From Microbacterium hydrocarbonoxydans (GTDB taxonomy: Bacteria; Actinomycetota; Actinomycetes; Actinomycetales; Microbacteriaceae): a DNA stretch of 64,000 bases. Numbering within the stretch: the stretch's first letter is position 1; each line of letters opens with the position of its first letter. The notes beneath the pieces were generated by a model. It was not told the DNA's origin. It searched no databases and was given only the letters and a program-made list of their open reading frames with translations. Shown one piece after another: positions 43,869-52,650 of the stretch. The DNA is taken from NCBI RefSeq assembly GCF_023715885.1, contig NZ_JAMBOY010000001.1:186001-250000 (forward strand), in the 5' to 3' direction. Position numbers and translations under genes: made by a program.

Positions 43869-45224
43869 TCAGTCCTGCGCCGCCAGAGTCTCGACCGTGC
43901 GCTGCTTCAGCGCCTCGGCGAAAGCGTCGCCGTCGTCGAACTTGCCGTTGAAGAGCTCGCCGACGATGGGGAAGAGCACCTGATTGGCCCAGTTCGGGTT
44001 CGAGATCGTCGCGTCGGGCGCGGTCACCAGCGAATCCGCTTCGACCCCTGCGGCATACTCCGCCGCGAAGTCCGCGAGCACCGCGGGCGGCTCGATGTCC
44101 GCGCGCGGCGTGAGATTGTCCGCGTCGGAGGCGATTCCCGCCATCTGATCCTTCGCCGTGAAGAACCGGATGAACTCCTTGGCAGCCTCGGCGTTCCGCG
44201 CCTTCGACGGGATCGCGAAGCCGAAGTCATCCACCCACACGACATCGTTGCCGGCGCCGCCTTCGGCCGCCGGAAAGGGGATGGACCGGTAGTCGATGAC
44301 GGATTCCACATCGATCCCGGACTTCTCGAGAGCGGACCCGGTCTCACTCGGCGCCCACGTTCCCATCGCGAGGAATGTCGAGTCGTTCGAGCCGTCGGCC
44401 CAGGCGGTCTGCTGGGCGGGCCATTTCGTTCCGGCGAAGTCCTCGGGGAGGTAGCCGGCCTCGATGAGCGCGATCACCTCATCGGCCGCCGCGACGATCG
44501 CAGGATCCTTCGCACTCTCGCCGGTCTCGTCCGTGGAGATGGCGACGACGGCCTCTGCACCGCCGTGACGGATCGCGGCATACGTGAACCAGTAGTTCTC
44601 GTAGTACGGCTGATCCCCGTCGACGGCGATGGGCGATCCGCCCGCGGCCTTGAGCTCGCCCAGCTCCGCGGTGAAGTCCGCCCAGGTCGCGGCAGTGAGG
44701 TCGGGCACCTTCAGCCCGTTGTACCAGAGGGTCACACCCGTGACCTCGTAGGGGACGAGGATCGGCTCGCCGTCGTCGTTCGTGTAGAGCTCCGCCACGG
44801 CCTCAGGGATGACCTCACGGATCTTCTTCTCCTCACCGACGGGGTTCGAGTCGTACACGTCATCGAGTCCGAGGACGCCGTCGGTCGCGGCGAAGCTCGA
44901 CTGGATCGCGGATCCCGCCTGATCGAACAGGTCGGGCGGGTTTCCGGCGGCCAGGCGCGGCGTGATCTGCTGGATGACCTCGCGGCCACTCCACTGCACA
45001 TCGACCTCGATGTCCGTCGAGCTCTCGAATTCCTCGATGGCAGCGGCCAGGACGACCTGCTGCGGCTCGCCCTCTTTCCACATCGACCAATAGGTGAGCG
45101 TCCCACCGGGCTCGCCGTCGTCACCCTGTTGCGGCGCGCAGCCGGCGAGCCCGCCGGCGCTGACGGCCGCCAGTGCCGCGACGATGCCAGCCGTGCGAGT
45201 GACCTTGCGATTGCGTGCGATCAT
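43869..45224 (-). CDS. Sugar ABC transporter substrate-binding lipoprotein of the glycan locus
   Basis: A 451-residue lipoprotein with lipobox L-A-G-C (Cys29). The mature protein opens with GTLTYWSMWKEG and shows the family-1 features EVTGVTLWYNG and AKEFIRFFTAKDQ. AGGAGG precedes the ATG. It is the first gene of the transporter/DUF5107/GH29/GH101-like operon and sits behind a LacI operator, so it probably binds the oligosaccharide freed by the secreted enzyme. The sugar is not determinable from sequence. Confidence 0.93.
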   Translation of the reverse strand: MIARNRKVTRTAGIVAALAAVSAGGLAGCAPQQGDDGEPGGTLTYWSMWKEGEPQQVVLAAAIEEFESSTDIEVDVQWSGREVIQQITPRLAAGNPPDLFDQAGSAIQSSFAATDGVLGLDDVYDSNPVGEEKKIREVIPEAVAELYTNDDGEPILVPYEVTGVTLWYNGLKVPDLTAATWADFTAELGELKAAGGSPIAVDGDQPYYENYWFTYAAIRHGGAEAVVAISTDETGESAKDPAIVAAADEVIALIEAGYLPEDFAGTKWPAQQTAWADGSNDSTFLAMGTWAPSETGSALEKSGIDVESVIDYRSIPFPAAEGGAGNDVVWVDDFGFAIPSKARNAEAAKEFIRFFTAKDQMAGIASDADNLTPRADIEPPAVLADFAAEYAAGVEADSLVTAPDATISNPNWANQVLFPIVGELFNGKFDDGDAFAEALKQRTVETLAAQD

Positions 45225-45304
45225 CTTCGATCCTCCTGGAGCGTTCTCGGGTCAGCGCGTGCGTCGGCTCCCCCAGCGGTTGCGATGAGTCACCGTAGCA
45301 CCGA

Positions 45305-45322
45305 ATTGGCAGCGCTAACAAT
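45305..45322. promoter_or_regulatory. LacI-type operator of the glycan operon
   Basis: ATTGGCAGCGCTAACAAT, an 18-bp inverted repeat with 14 matching positions around AGCGCT, 81 bp upstream of the binding-protein start. The LacI gene immediately upstream encodes the likely ligand. Confidence 0.7.
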
Positions 45323-45368
45323 GAACAGGCAGAATACTGCTGAGGGGTGATCGCGACGCGGCGGCTTG

Positions 45369-46394
45369 TCAGCGCGCGCCGCGGGGCGGCGGTGCCGTCG
45401 TCGAGCGCAGCAGGAGTTCGGGAACGATGACCTGCTCGGCGAGGGGCTCGTCCGCTTCGCCGATCCTCCGCAGCAGGTAGCGGGCCGCGCGGGCCCCGCG
45501 CTCGGCCAACGGCTCATCGATCGAAGACAGCGGCGGCGACATCCATTCGGAGAAGCGGCTGGCCGCAGCGCCCATGACGGACATCGCGTCCGGAACACTC
45601 ACGCCGGCGACCGACAACCGTCGCAGCACGCCGAATGCCATCTCGTCGCCGGCGACCAGGACAGCCGTGGCACGGGAGTCGAGCAGTCGCTCGGCGAGGG
45701 CGTATCCGGACTCGGGAGTCCAGTCTCCGGCGAGGACCGGCGGGATCTCCTTGCCCGATTCCTCGAGCGAGGACCGCCAGGCCTCGGTCAGGCGTGCTCC
45801 TCCGGAGCCGGACATGTAGTGCACGGTCGAGTGGCCGAGATCGAGGAGGTAGCGCACGGCGTTGCGCGTCGCGGTCTCACTGTCCACGGCGATCGCATCC
45901 GCCCATTCCGGACGGTGGCCGTCCACCGCGATCGACGGGACCTCCGCGAGAACCGCCTCCAGCTCCGGAGAGGTCTCGTCGAGGGTGAGGGCGAGGACGA
46001 CCCCTGCGACGGATTGATCGAGGAGCCGCGACACCGCGGCGGCGATATGCTCGGGCGCCTCGGACGCGGCGGTGACCATGTTGAGCGTGTATCGCGCCTG
46101 TTCCGCGACCGCGGAGATGCCGGTCATGACCTCGAAACGGAATGACCCCTGCCCGAGAGCGACGACTCCGATCGATCGCGACCGACCCGAAGCGAGCGCC
46201 GCCGCTGCCGTGTTGCGCCGGTAGCCGAGCTCCCTCACTGCCGCGAGAACCTTCTCCCTGGCCGACGCCGACACGTGCGGATAGCCCCGCAGCGTACGCG
46301 AAACGGTCTGGGGCGATACACCGGCGAGACGGGCGACGTCCTGCATGTCCGGCCCCGGCGAGCGCGAAGCCTTGGCGCGATCAGGGGTGGTCAT
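45369..46394 (-). CDS. LacI-family repressor of the glycan-utilisation operon
   Basis: A 341-residue regulator. The N-terminal HTH is MQDVARLAGVSPQTVSRTLRGYPHVS (about residues 17-42), then the hinge LASGRSRSIGVVALG and a periplasmic-binding-like sensor domain ending in ISIDEP-type LSSIDEPLAERG. GAGGAA precedes the ATG. It sits directly upstream of the transporter genes in the same orientation, with an AGCGCT-centred operator between them. The inducer should be a product of the locus. Confidence 0.93.
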   Translation of the reverse strand: MTTPDRAKASRSPGPDMQDVARLAGVSPQTVSRTLRGYPHVSASAREKVLAAVRELGYRRNTAAAALASGRSRSIGVVALGQGSFRFEVMTGISAVAEQARYTLNMVTAASEAPEHIAAAVSRLLDQSVAGVVLALTLDETSPELEAVLAEVPSIAVDGHRPEWADAIAVDSETATRNAVRYLLDLGHSTVHYMSGSGGARLTEAWRSSLEESGKEIPPVLAGDWTPESGYALAERLLDSRATAVLVAGDEMAFGVLRRLSVAGVSVPDAMSVMGAAASRFSEWMSPPLSSIDEPLAERGARAARYLLRRIGEADEPLAEQVIVPELLLRSTTAPPPRGAR

Positions 46395-46465
46395 GAACGG
46401 TTTCCTCGCATGGAGCCATTCTCGTCGCCCATCCGACCTCCCGGCGACTTGCCCTCACAACCGAC

Positions 46466-46681
46466 TCAGCTCTTGAGCTTGCGCAGCGCCGACCCCTTGT
46501 GCGCCGCCTCGTCTCCGCTCTTCTCCGACTTCACGATGAACGCCGGCTCGTCGGCGGATGCCGTGAACTTCTGCCCCGCGAACTCGAAGTCGGCGGTCTT
46601 CTTCTGCTGCACGGTTCCGCGGGTGCGCCCCTGCGAGGTGTTCCAGCTCACCCGGTCGCCCTTGGACAGGTCCTTCGACAT
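46466..46681 (-). CDS. HVA_TUDOR (DUF2945) small protein
   Basis: A 71-residue protein starting MSKDLSKGDRVSWNTSQG and containing GTVQQKKTADFEFAGQKF and DEPAFIVKSEKSGDEAAHK, the signature of the hypervirulence-associated TUDOR-domain family (DUF2945). Function is unknown; it is a small SH3-like barrel. GGAGGAATC precedes the ATG, deciding the start over in-frame upstream codons that would overlap the purC promoter. Confidence 0.88.
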   Translation of the reverse strand: MSKDLSKGDRVSWNTSQGRTRGTVQQKKTADFEFAGQKFTASADEPAFIVKSEKSGDEAAHKGSALRKLKS

Positions 46682-46770
46682 GATTCCTCCGCTCGTTCCT
46701 TCGAGCGTCGCGGACAGCGGATGCCGATACCAGCCCTTGACACGGGGCGGAAGGCCGCTCGACGACCCGC

Positions 46771-46776
46771 GATAAT
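46771..46776 (+). promoter_or_regulatory. -10 element GATAAT, leaderless purC promoter
   Basis: GATAAT, five of six matches to TATAAT, ends 6 nt before the GTG of purC. A TTGACA at 46737-46742 is too far upstream to be its -35. Confidence 0.5.
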
Positions 46777-46782
46777 GGGCGG

Positions 46783-47688
46783 GTGAGCACACCTTCCGAC
46801 AGCACTGGTTCCGTCAGCAGCAGTCCCGCCAGCACCGCGCAGACGATCCCCGGCTGGCGTCACCTGTACTCGGGCAAGGTCCGCGACCTGTACGCGTCCG
46901 CCGACCCCGGAGACACACGCATCCTCGTCGTGGCGTCCGACCGTGTCAGCGCGTTCGACTTCGTGCTGTCGCCCGGGATTCCACAGAAGGGCGCCCTGCT
47001 GACGCGGCTGAGCCGCTGGTGGTTCGACCGCCTCGAGGTGCCGAACCACCTCGCCGAGGGCGACGTGCCGGCCTCGGTCGCCGACCGCGCCATGCTCGCC
47101 CAGTCGCTCGAGATGCTGCCGATCGAGTGCGTCGTGCGCGGATACCTCACCGGCTCCGGATGGGCGGAGTACACCGAGAGCGGCACCGTGTGCGGCATCC
47201 CGCTGCCCGCAGGCCTGCAGAACGGCGACCGTCTGCCCGAGCCGCTGTTCACCCCGGCGTACAAGGCGCCGATGGGCGAGCACGACGAGAACATCACGTT
47301 CGAGAAGGTCGAGGAGCTCGTCGGCCCCGAGCGCGCCGCCGAGCTGCGCGACGCGTCGCTCGCGATCTACGGTCGCGCCGCCGCGATCGCCGAAGAGCAC
47401 GGGCTCATCCTCGCCGACACGAAGTTCGAGTTCGGCACCGATGTCGACGGCGTGCTGCGCCTGGCCGACGAAGTGCTCACGAGCGACTCGTCACGGTATT
47501 GGGATGCCGAGGCATGGCAGACCGGGACGACGCCGAGCGCCCGCATGGCCAGCTTCGACAAGCAGATCGTGCGCGACTGGCTCGCCGCGAACTGGGACAA
47601 GCAGGGCGAGCCGCCGGTGCTGCCCGACGATGTCGTCGAGCGCACCGCCGACCGTTACCGCGAGCTGATCGAGCGTCTAAGAGCTTGA
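46783..47688 (+). CDS. purC: Phosphoribosylaminoimidazole-succinocarboxamide synthase PurC
   Basis: It joins CAIR and aspartate with ATP to form SAICAR. The 301-residue protein has a Ser/Thr-rich 24-residue leader, then HLYSGKVRDLY, SDRVSAFDFVL, EMLPIECVVRGYLTGSGW and LADTKFEFG, all SAICAR synthetase hallmarks. GTG start, apparently leaderless. It is a single gene, followed by a hairpin and the nucleobase permease gene. Confidence 0.98.
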   Translation: MSTPSDSTGSVSSSPASTAQTIPGWRHLYSGKVRDLYASADPGDTRILVVASDRVSAFDFVLSPGIPQKGALLTRLSRWWFDRLEVPNHLAEGDVPASVADRAMLAQSLEMLPIECVVRGYLTGSGWAEYTESGTVCGIPLPAGLQNGDRLPEPLFTPAYKAPMGEHDENITFEKVEELVGPERAAELRDASLAIYGRAAAIAEEHGLILADTKFEFGTDVDGVLRLADEVLTSDSSRYWDAEAWQTGTTPSARMASFDKQIVRDWLAANWDKQGEPPVLPDDVVERTADRYRELIERLRA

Positions 47689-47715
47689 CGCGCGCCCATC
47701 TTCACTCACAGGCCG

Positions 47716-47784
47716 CGAAGGAGATCTCACGCAACGAAGGACCCACCCCCGGTTTCGGTACTTCGATACGGGAGATCTCCTTCG
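47716..47784. terminator. Long-loop hairpin after purC
   Basis: CGAAGGAGATCTC (47716-47728) and GAGATCTCCTTCG (47772-47784) are perfect 13-bp complements with a 43-nt loop that itself carries an extra CGAAGGA. It may terminate purC or be a dispersed repeat. The rest of the 200-bp gap holds only the permease promoter region. Confidence 0.5.
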
Positions 47785-47886
47785 TTCCGTGTGCGCGGTC
47801 GAGCGGCCACCGCACCCAGGGAAAACTCAGGAATCGGTAGTGTTGCTCCAGCACTCCCTCCCTCCCCCGATACCTGAGGAGCCCGC

Positions 47887-49242
47887 ATGCCCCTGTGGAA
47901 GATCCACGGAAACGGCCGCACGGTCGAACCCGGCGCCGTCGTCACTCCCGCCGAGCGCCTGAACTGGCCGGCCACGATCACCATCGGCGCACAGCACGTC
48001 GTCGCGATGTTCGGCGCGACGTTCCTCGTGCCGACGCTGACCGGCTTCCCCGTCTCGACGACCCTGCTCTTCAGCGGTCTCGGCACCCTGATCTTCCTGC
48101 TGATCACGAAGAACCAGCTGCCCAGCTACCTCGGCTCGTCGTTCGCGTTCATCGCGCCGATCACCGCCGCGGTCGCCGCGGGCGGCACGGGTTCGGCCCT
48201 CGCGGGCGTGGTCGCCGTCGGCATCCTCCTCGCGGTTGTCGGCCTCGTGGTGCAGTTCGCCGGCCTGCGCTGGGTCGACGCGCTGATGCCCCCGGTCGTC
48301 GCCGGCGCGATCGTCGCACTGATCGGCTTCAACCTGGCGCCGACGGCGTGGAACAACTTCCAGCTCGACCCGGTGACCGCGACCATCACGCTCGTCGCCA
48401 TCATCCTGTTCGCGGTGCTGTTCCGCGGGTTCCTCGGCCGCATCTCGATCTTCCTCGGCGTCGCGGTCGGCTTCATCTGGGCCGCGTTCAACGGCTCGTT
48501 CGACGTGCCGAACGCGCTGCGCGGCGACAAGACGCCCGCCGAGCTCATCGCCGACGCACCCTGGATCGGCCTGCCGCAGTTCCAACTCCCCGACTTCGTC
48601 GAGCCGGGCACCTGGTCGACCATCGCGATGTTCCTCCCCGTCGTGCTCGTGCTCATCGCCGAGAACGTCGGCCACGTGCGCGGCGTGGCGACCATGACCG
48701 AGGATGCGTCGATCAACAAGCACACCGGACGTGCACTCATCGCCGACGGCGTGGCCACGACGATCGCTGGTGGCTTCGGCGGCTCCGGCACCACGACCTA
48801 CGGCGAGAACATCGGCGTCATGGCCGCGACCCGCGTCTACTCGACAGCCGTGTACTGGGTGGCCGGACTGTTCGCGATCCTGCTGGCGTTCTCGCCGAAG
48901 GTCGGCGAGGTGTTCAACTCGATCCCCGCCGGCGTGCTCGGCGGCGCGACCACCGCGCTGTACGGCCTGATCGGCATCATCGGCATCAAGATCTGGGTCG
49001 ACAGCAGGGTCGACTTCTCCCGTCCCGTCAACCAGTACACGGCTGCGGTGTCGCTCGTGATCGGCATCGCCGGCTTCTCGATGAACCTCGGCGACTTCGC
49101 GTTCGGCGGCATCGTGCTGGGAACGGTCGCTGCGCTGCTGATCTACCACCTCGGCAACCTCATCGCGCGTGCGCGCAAGACGGGCGCCGACGACCCGAGG
49201 CCGCTCGAGGCGGTCGGTCCGCTCGGGGGCGACCCCGCCTGA
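47887..49242 (+). CDS. NCS2-family uracil/xanthine permease
   Basis: A 451-residue nucleobase:H+ symporter with about 14 helices. The NCS2 signatures are QHVVAMFGATFLVPTLTG (about residues 37-54), FIAPITAAVAAGG, the substrate-site LIAENVGHVRG (about 256-266, Glu258) and FGGSGTTTYGENIGVMAAT. The Glu-Asn in ENVGHV resembles UraA-type uracil carriers, though xanthine is possible. GAGGAG precedes the ATG. Its position after purC suits nucleobase salvage. Confidence 0.93.
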   Translation: MPLWKIHGNGRTVEPGAVVTPAERLNWPATITIGAQHVVAMFGATFLVPTLTGFPVSTTLLFSGLGTLIFLLITKNQLPSYLGSSFAFIAPITAAVAAGGTGSALAGVVAVGILLAVVGLVVQFAGLRWVDALMPPVVAGAIVALIGFNLAPTAWNNFQLDPVTATITLVAIILFAVLFRGFLGRISIFLGVAVGFIWAAFNGSFDVPNALRGDKTPAELIADAPWIGLPQFQLPDFVEPGTWSTIAMFLPVVLVLIAENVGHVRGVATMTEDASINKHTGRALIADGVATTIAGGFGGSGTTTYGENIGVMAATRVYSTAVYWVAGLFAILLAFSPKVGEVFNSIPAGVLGGATTALYGLIGIIGIKIWVDSRVDFSRPVNQYTAAVSLVIGIAGFSMNLGDFAFGGIVLGTVAALLIYHLGNLIARARKTGADDPRPLEAVGPLGGDPA

Positions 49243-49261
49243 CCGGGCGAGATCCGGCCGA

Positions 49262-49310
49262 CGGTTCGGATCTCGGATGCTGCGCGGAGCGGCATCCGAG
49301 ATCCGAGCCG
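49262..49310. terminator. Bidirectional terminator hairpin
   Basis: CGGTTCGGATCTCGGATGC (49262-49280) pairs with GCATCCGAGATCCGAGCCG (49292-49310), 18 of 19 bp, with an 11-nt loop, between the convergent NCS2 permease and TetR genes. Confidence 0.8.
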
Positions 49311-49321
49311 CCGTCCGTCTC

Positions 49322-49984
49322 TCAGCAGCTGCGCACGGCGCGGATCGCTCGGATCCGCAGGTCCGCGTCGCGCGGCGGAAGGTCGAGAGGCAGCGGCGCC
49401 GCGGGCTCCGGAAGTCCGTAGAGCCGGTGCATCCAGCGGCGGGCGTCTTCGAGCGGGAAGGATTCGCCGTATACCGCGTACTTGATGATCGCGCCCTCGA
49501 GGGTGCTGCGCAGCATGACCTCTTCGAGCGCCGGGTCGACGGCTCCTCGCTCGCGGAAGAGCTCGCGCACGATGTTCTCGGACTCGGTGGCCTGCCGGCC
49601 GAAGCGCTCCTCCGACTCGGCGAAGAGTCGGTGCGTGACCGGCTGCTGCTGCATCGAGAGCACGGCACGCTGCACGGGCATCGCGAACCCGGTCGCCATG
49701 AAGACGCCGTCGATGATGCCGGCGAGCCGCTCGTCGGGGGTGCCAGGCACCTGCGGAATGCCGAACAGCATCTCGAACCATCGGTCGATGACCGCGGAGA
49801 TGAGCTGGTCCTTGCCGCCGAAGTGGTAGTTCGCGAGTCCCTGCGCGACGCCGGCACGGCGGGTGATGTCGGAGATGCTCGCTCCCGCGACACCCTTCTC
49901 CCCGAAGAGTTCGATCGCCGCGAGGAGGATCTTCTCGCGAGCCCGTTCACGGGCCTGCCTGTTCTGCTCGTCGGAACGGGCCAT
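49322..49984 (-). CDS. TetR-family transcriptional regulator
   Basis: A 220-residue regulator. The HTH lies at about residues 15-60 (REKILLAAIELFGEKGVAGASISDITRRAGVAQGLANYHFGGKD). The C-terminal ligand domain is unassigned. ATG at 49984 has GGGAAGTGG upstream and starts just before the HTH; an in-frame ATG at 50014 has no ribosome site. It stands alone with a palindrome at its promoter and probably regulates itself. No target gene is apparent. Confidence 0.9.
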   Translation of the reverse strand: MARSDEQNRQARERAREKILLAAIELFGEKGVAGASISDITRRAGVAQGLANYHFGGKDQLISAVIDRWFEMLFGIPQVPGTPDERLAGIIDGVFMATGFAMPVQRAVLSMQQQPVTHRLFAESEERFGRQATESENIVRELFRERGAVDPALEEVMLRSTLEGAIIKYAVYGESFPLEDARRWMHRLYGLPEPAAPLPLDLPPRDADLRIRAIRAVRSC

Positions 49985-50044
49985 GGTGTCCACTTCCCCA
50001 GGATCGGACGACATCGAGATGATGCCAAACCACTACACTAATCC

Positions 50045-50060
50045 TTGAACGCGCATTCAA
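50045..50060. promoter_or_regulatory. TetR-type operator
   Basis: TTGAACGCGCATTCAA is palindromic at 14 of 16 positions. On the minus strand it contains TTGAAT, a usable -35, with TGTAGT 17 bp downstream as -10, so the bound TetR protein would block its own promoter. Confidence 0.6.
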
Positions 50061-50101
50061 TGTTTCGGGATCGGTCACATGACCGACTGCTCGCGCACAC
50101 C

Positions 50102-50148
50102 ACACGGGTGCGGGCCCCCTTGGAGGGGCGTCGGGTCCGCACCCGTGT
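50102..50148 (-). terminator. Terminator after the ceb operon
   Basis: A 12-bp stem ACACGGGTGCGG / CCGCACCCGTGT (50102-50113, 50137-50148) encloses a second hairpin GCCCCC-N4-GGGGC. It lies 15 nt past the cebR stop. Confidence 0.75.
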
Positions 50149-50162
50149 ATCTCTCGCTCGGG

Positions 50163-51158
50163 TCAGGCGGAGCCGCGCACGACCAGCTCGGTCGGCAGGA
50201 TCGTCGTGGTCTCGGGCGCTTCACCGGCGAGATTGCGGAGCAGCACGCCCGCCATCGCCTCGCCTTGCGCGTACATCGGCTGACGCACGGTCGTCAGCTG
50301 CGGATCGGTCGTGAGCGCGACCGAGGAATCGTCGTACCCCACCAGCGCCACGTCATCGGGGACGCGGATGCCGGTGGCCCGGAGAGCCGTGAGCGCCCCC
50401 CTCGCCATGAGGTCGCTCGCCACGAAGATCGCGTCGGGGGTACCGCTCGCGAGGATGCGGCGTGCGGCATCCGCCCCGCTCGCCTCGCTGTAGTCGCCGG
50501 CCTCCTCGGCGAAGGGAACCAGCCCCGCGTCCGCCAGCGCATCGCGGAAGCCCTGCAGCCGGTCGCCCGACGACGCCATCGTGAGCGGTCCGGTGATCGT
50601 TGCGATGCGGCGGCGGCCGGTGCTCAGCAGGTGCTGCGTCGCAGTCCGCGCGCCGGCCACGTTGTCGACGTCGACGACGTAATCGCCCTCGCGGCGATGC
50701 ATCGGCCGACCGCCCCACACGACGGGCACCGCGTCGGCCACACGCTCGATGAACGCGTCGATCGTGTGGTGCGAGACGATCAGCGCGCCGTCGACTCCGC
50801 CGTTGCGCACGAAGCTCGCCATCTTGTCGCCCGGGTCGTCTGTCGCGATGAGCAGGTTGAGGAGGTAGTCCGAACCGCGCAGGGCGCCCGTGATGCCCGC
50901 GACGATCGCCGCGAAGAACGGATCGCCGAAGAACGTCGTCGTGTCCTCCGGCACGATCAGTGCGATCGCGTGCGTCTGGCGGGAGGCGAGCGACCGCGCC
51001 GCCCTGTTGGGCACGTAGTTGAGCTCGGCGATCGCGCGCTGCACGGCGTCCAACGCCTCCGGGCTCACCGCGGTCGAGCCGTTCACCACGCGTGACACCG
51101 TCGACCGGGACACCCCGGCCGCCGATGCCACCTCTTCGATGGTCGCGCGAGTCGCCAC
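50163..51158 (-). CDS. cebR: Cellobiose repressor CebR (LacI family)
   Basis: A 331-residue LacI-type repressor. HTH at residues about 5-28 (TIEEVASAAGVSRSTVSRVVNG), hinge YVPNRAARSLASRQT, then the sensor domain. It is the last gene of cebE-cebF-cebG-bglC-cebR, instead of divergent as in Streptomyces. Streptomyces CebR binds TGGGAGCGCTCCCA and is released by cellobiose; that exact sequence occurs twice upstream of cebE. GTG start with GGAGGGGAG. The operon is therefore probably autoregulated. Confidence 0.88.
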   Translation of the reverse strand: MATRATIEEVASAAGVSRSTVSRVVNGSTAVSPEALDAVQRAIAELNYVPNRAARSLASRQTHAIALIVPEDTTTFFGDPFFAAIVAGITGALRGSDYLLNLLIATDDPGDKMASFVRNGGVDGALIVSHHTIDAFIERVADAVPVVWGGRPMHRREGDYVVDVDNVAGARTATQHLLSTGRRRIATITGPLTMASSGDRLQGFRDALADAGLVPFAEEAGDYSEASGADAARRILASGTPDAIFVASDLMARGALTALRATGIRVPDDVALVGYDDSSVALTTDPQLTTVRQPMYAQGEAMAGVLLRNLAGEAPETTTILPTELVVRGSA

Positions 51159-51214
51159 GGCTCTCCCCTCCACCCGGCCGACGGTCGGGTCTTCGCAGAT
51201 CCGCCGACCCGGCG

Positions 51215-52645
51215 TCAGAGCGCCCGGGCGGCGATGATCCGAGCGTACTCCCGGCCCGAATCCTTCACGCTGCGCTCCTGCGTGTCGTAGTCGACGCGTA
51301 CGATGCCGAAGCGCTTGTCGTATCCCCAGGCCCACTCGAAGTTGTCGAACAGCGACCAGTAGAAGAAGCCGCGCACGTCGACCCCCGCCTCCGCCGCGTC
51401 GAGCACCGCCGTCAAGTGCAGTCGCACGAACTCGGTGCGGTCCTCGTCGTGCACGCGGGTCTCGCCGTCTTCGACCACGGCGACGTCGTCGTAGGCGGCA
51501 CCGTTCTCGGTGACGTAGAGCACGGTGCCCGCGGGCTCGGCGTACTCCGTCCACACGCGCTGCAGCAGCCGGGTGAGGCCCTCGGGCTGCACCTCCCAGT
51601 CCTGCGCTGTGCGCGGCAGGCCGCGCTCCACCGGATGGATGCCGGCGCTCGACGGGTACGGGCTGCGGGCGGGTCGGTCGGTCACCGGCACGCTCACGTG
51701 CGGCGGTTCCGCCGACGCCTCGCCCGCGACGAGGTCGCCGTGGTAGTAGTTCACTCCCTGCGTGTCGATGCGCTGCGCGATCGTCTCGAGGTCGCCGTCG
51801 TGCACGGCATCCTCGAACCGTGTCACGGCCTCGGCGTCGACCGCACGGATGTCCTCGACGATGTCGCCCGGATACTGCGCGCGGTAGATCGGGTCGAGGA
51901 ACCAGCGGTTGAACTGGCCGTCGACCCGCCGCGCGGCGTCGACGTCGGCCGGGTTCTCGGGGTCGGCCGGATCGGCGACCGTGTGATTCAGCGTGATGCC
52001 GAGGTTGAGGCCCGCATCGCGCCTGCGCAGTTCGCGCACCGTCTCGCCGTGTGCGAGCAGCAGGTGATGCGAGGCGAGCAGCCCCTCGGCGATGCTCGTG
52101 TGGCCGGGCGCGTGCTCCCCTCCCGTGTACGACAGGAATGACGAGCACCACGGCTCGTTGAGCGTCGTCCACACGTTCACGCGGTCGCCGAGCGCGTCAT
52201 GCACGCTGCCCGCGTACTCGAGGAAGCGCCCGACGGTGTCGCGGTTCGTCCAGCCGCCCGACTCCTGCAGCGCCTGCGGCATGTCCCAGTGGTACAGCGT
52301 CAGCCAGGGCAGGATGCCGGCATCGAGGAGTTCGTCGACGAGTCGGCTGTAGAAGTCGACGCCCTTCGCGTTCACGGCGCCACCGTCGGGTCGGACCCGG
52401 GACCACGAGGTCGAGAAACGGTATGTCTGCAGACCCAGGTCCTTCATGAGCGCGACGTCCTGCGGGTAGCGATGGTAGTGATCGCATGCGACGTCGCCGT
52501 TCTCGCCGCGCACCACCGCACCGGGCTCCCTGCTGAACGCGTCCCAGATCGACGCCGTGCGGCCGTCCTCGAACGCCGCCCCTTCGATCTGATAGGCCGC
52601 CGTGGCGGCTCCGAACAGGAAGTCGTCGGGGAAGGCACGCGTCAT
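51215..52645 (-). CDS. bglC: GH1 beta-glucosidase BglC
   Basis: A 476-residue cytoplasmic enzyme that splits imported cellobiose into glucose. GH1 landmarks: FLFGAATAAYQIEGA (9-23), DHYHRY, the acid/base Glu164 in TLNEPW, the nucleophile Glu380 in VTENGAAYDD, and SLFDNFEWAWGY. Start choice: ATG at 52645 has AAGGA at proper spacing; an ATG three codons upstream would overlap the cebG stop (ATGA) but has GAAAGG directly against it. It is fourth in the ceb operon. Confidence 0.94.
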   Translation of the reverse strand: MTRAFPDDFLFGAATAAYQIEGAAFEDGRTASIWDAFSREPGAVVRGENGDVACDHYHRYPQDVALMKDLGLQTYRFSTSWSRVRPDGGAVNAKGVDFYSRLVDELLDAGILPWLTLYHWDMPQALQESGGWTNRDTVGRFLEYAGSVHDALGDRVNVWTTLNEPWCSSFLSYTGGEHAPGHTSIAEGLLASHHLLLAHGETVRELRRRDAGLNLGITLNHTVADPADPENPADVDAARRVDGQFNRWFLDPIYRAQYPGDIVEDIRAVDAEAVTRFEDAVHDGDLETIAQRIDTQGVNYYHGDLVAGEASAEPPHVSVPVTDRPARSPYPSSAGIHPVERGLPRTAQDWEVQPEGLTRLLQRVWTEYAEPAGTVLYVTENGAAYDDVAVVEDGETRVHDEDRTEFVRLHLTAVLDAAEAGVDVRGFFYWSLFDNFEWAWGYDKRFGIVRVDYDTQERSVKDSGREYARIIAARAL

Positions 52646-52650
52646 GGACG

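Noticed and set aside
34584..46394. Recent horizontal transfer of the glycan locus
   Set aside because: Codon use looks slightly less GC-extreme by eye, but no mobility genes, tRNA or att repeats flank it; a composition calculation would be needed.
46737..46742. TTGACA as the -35 of purC
   Set aside because: It lies 28 bp from the only good -10 (GATAAT), too far for a promoter.
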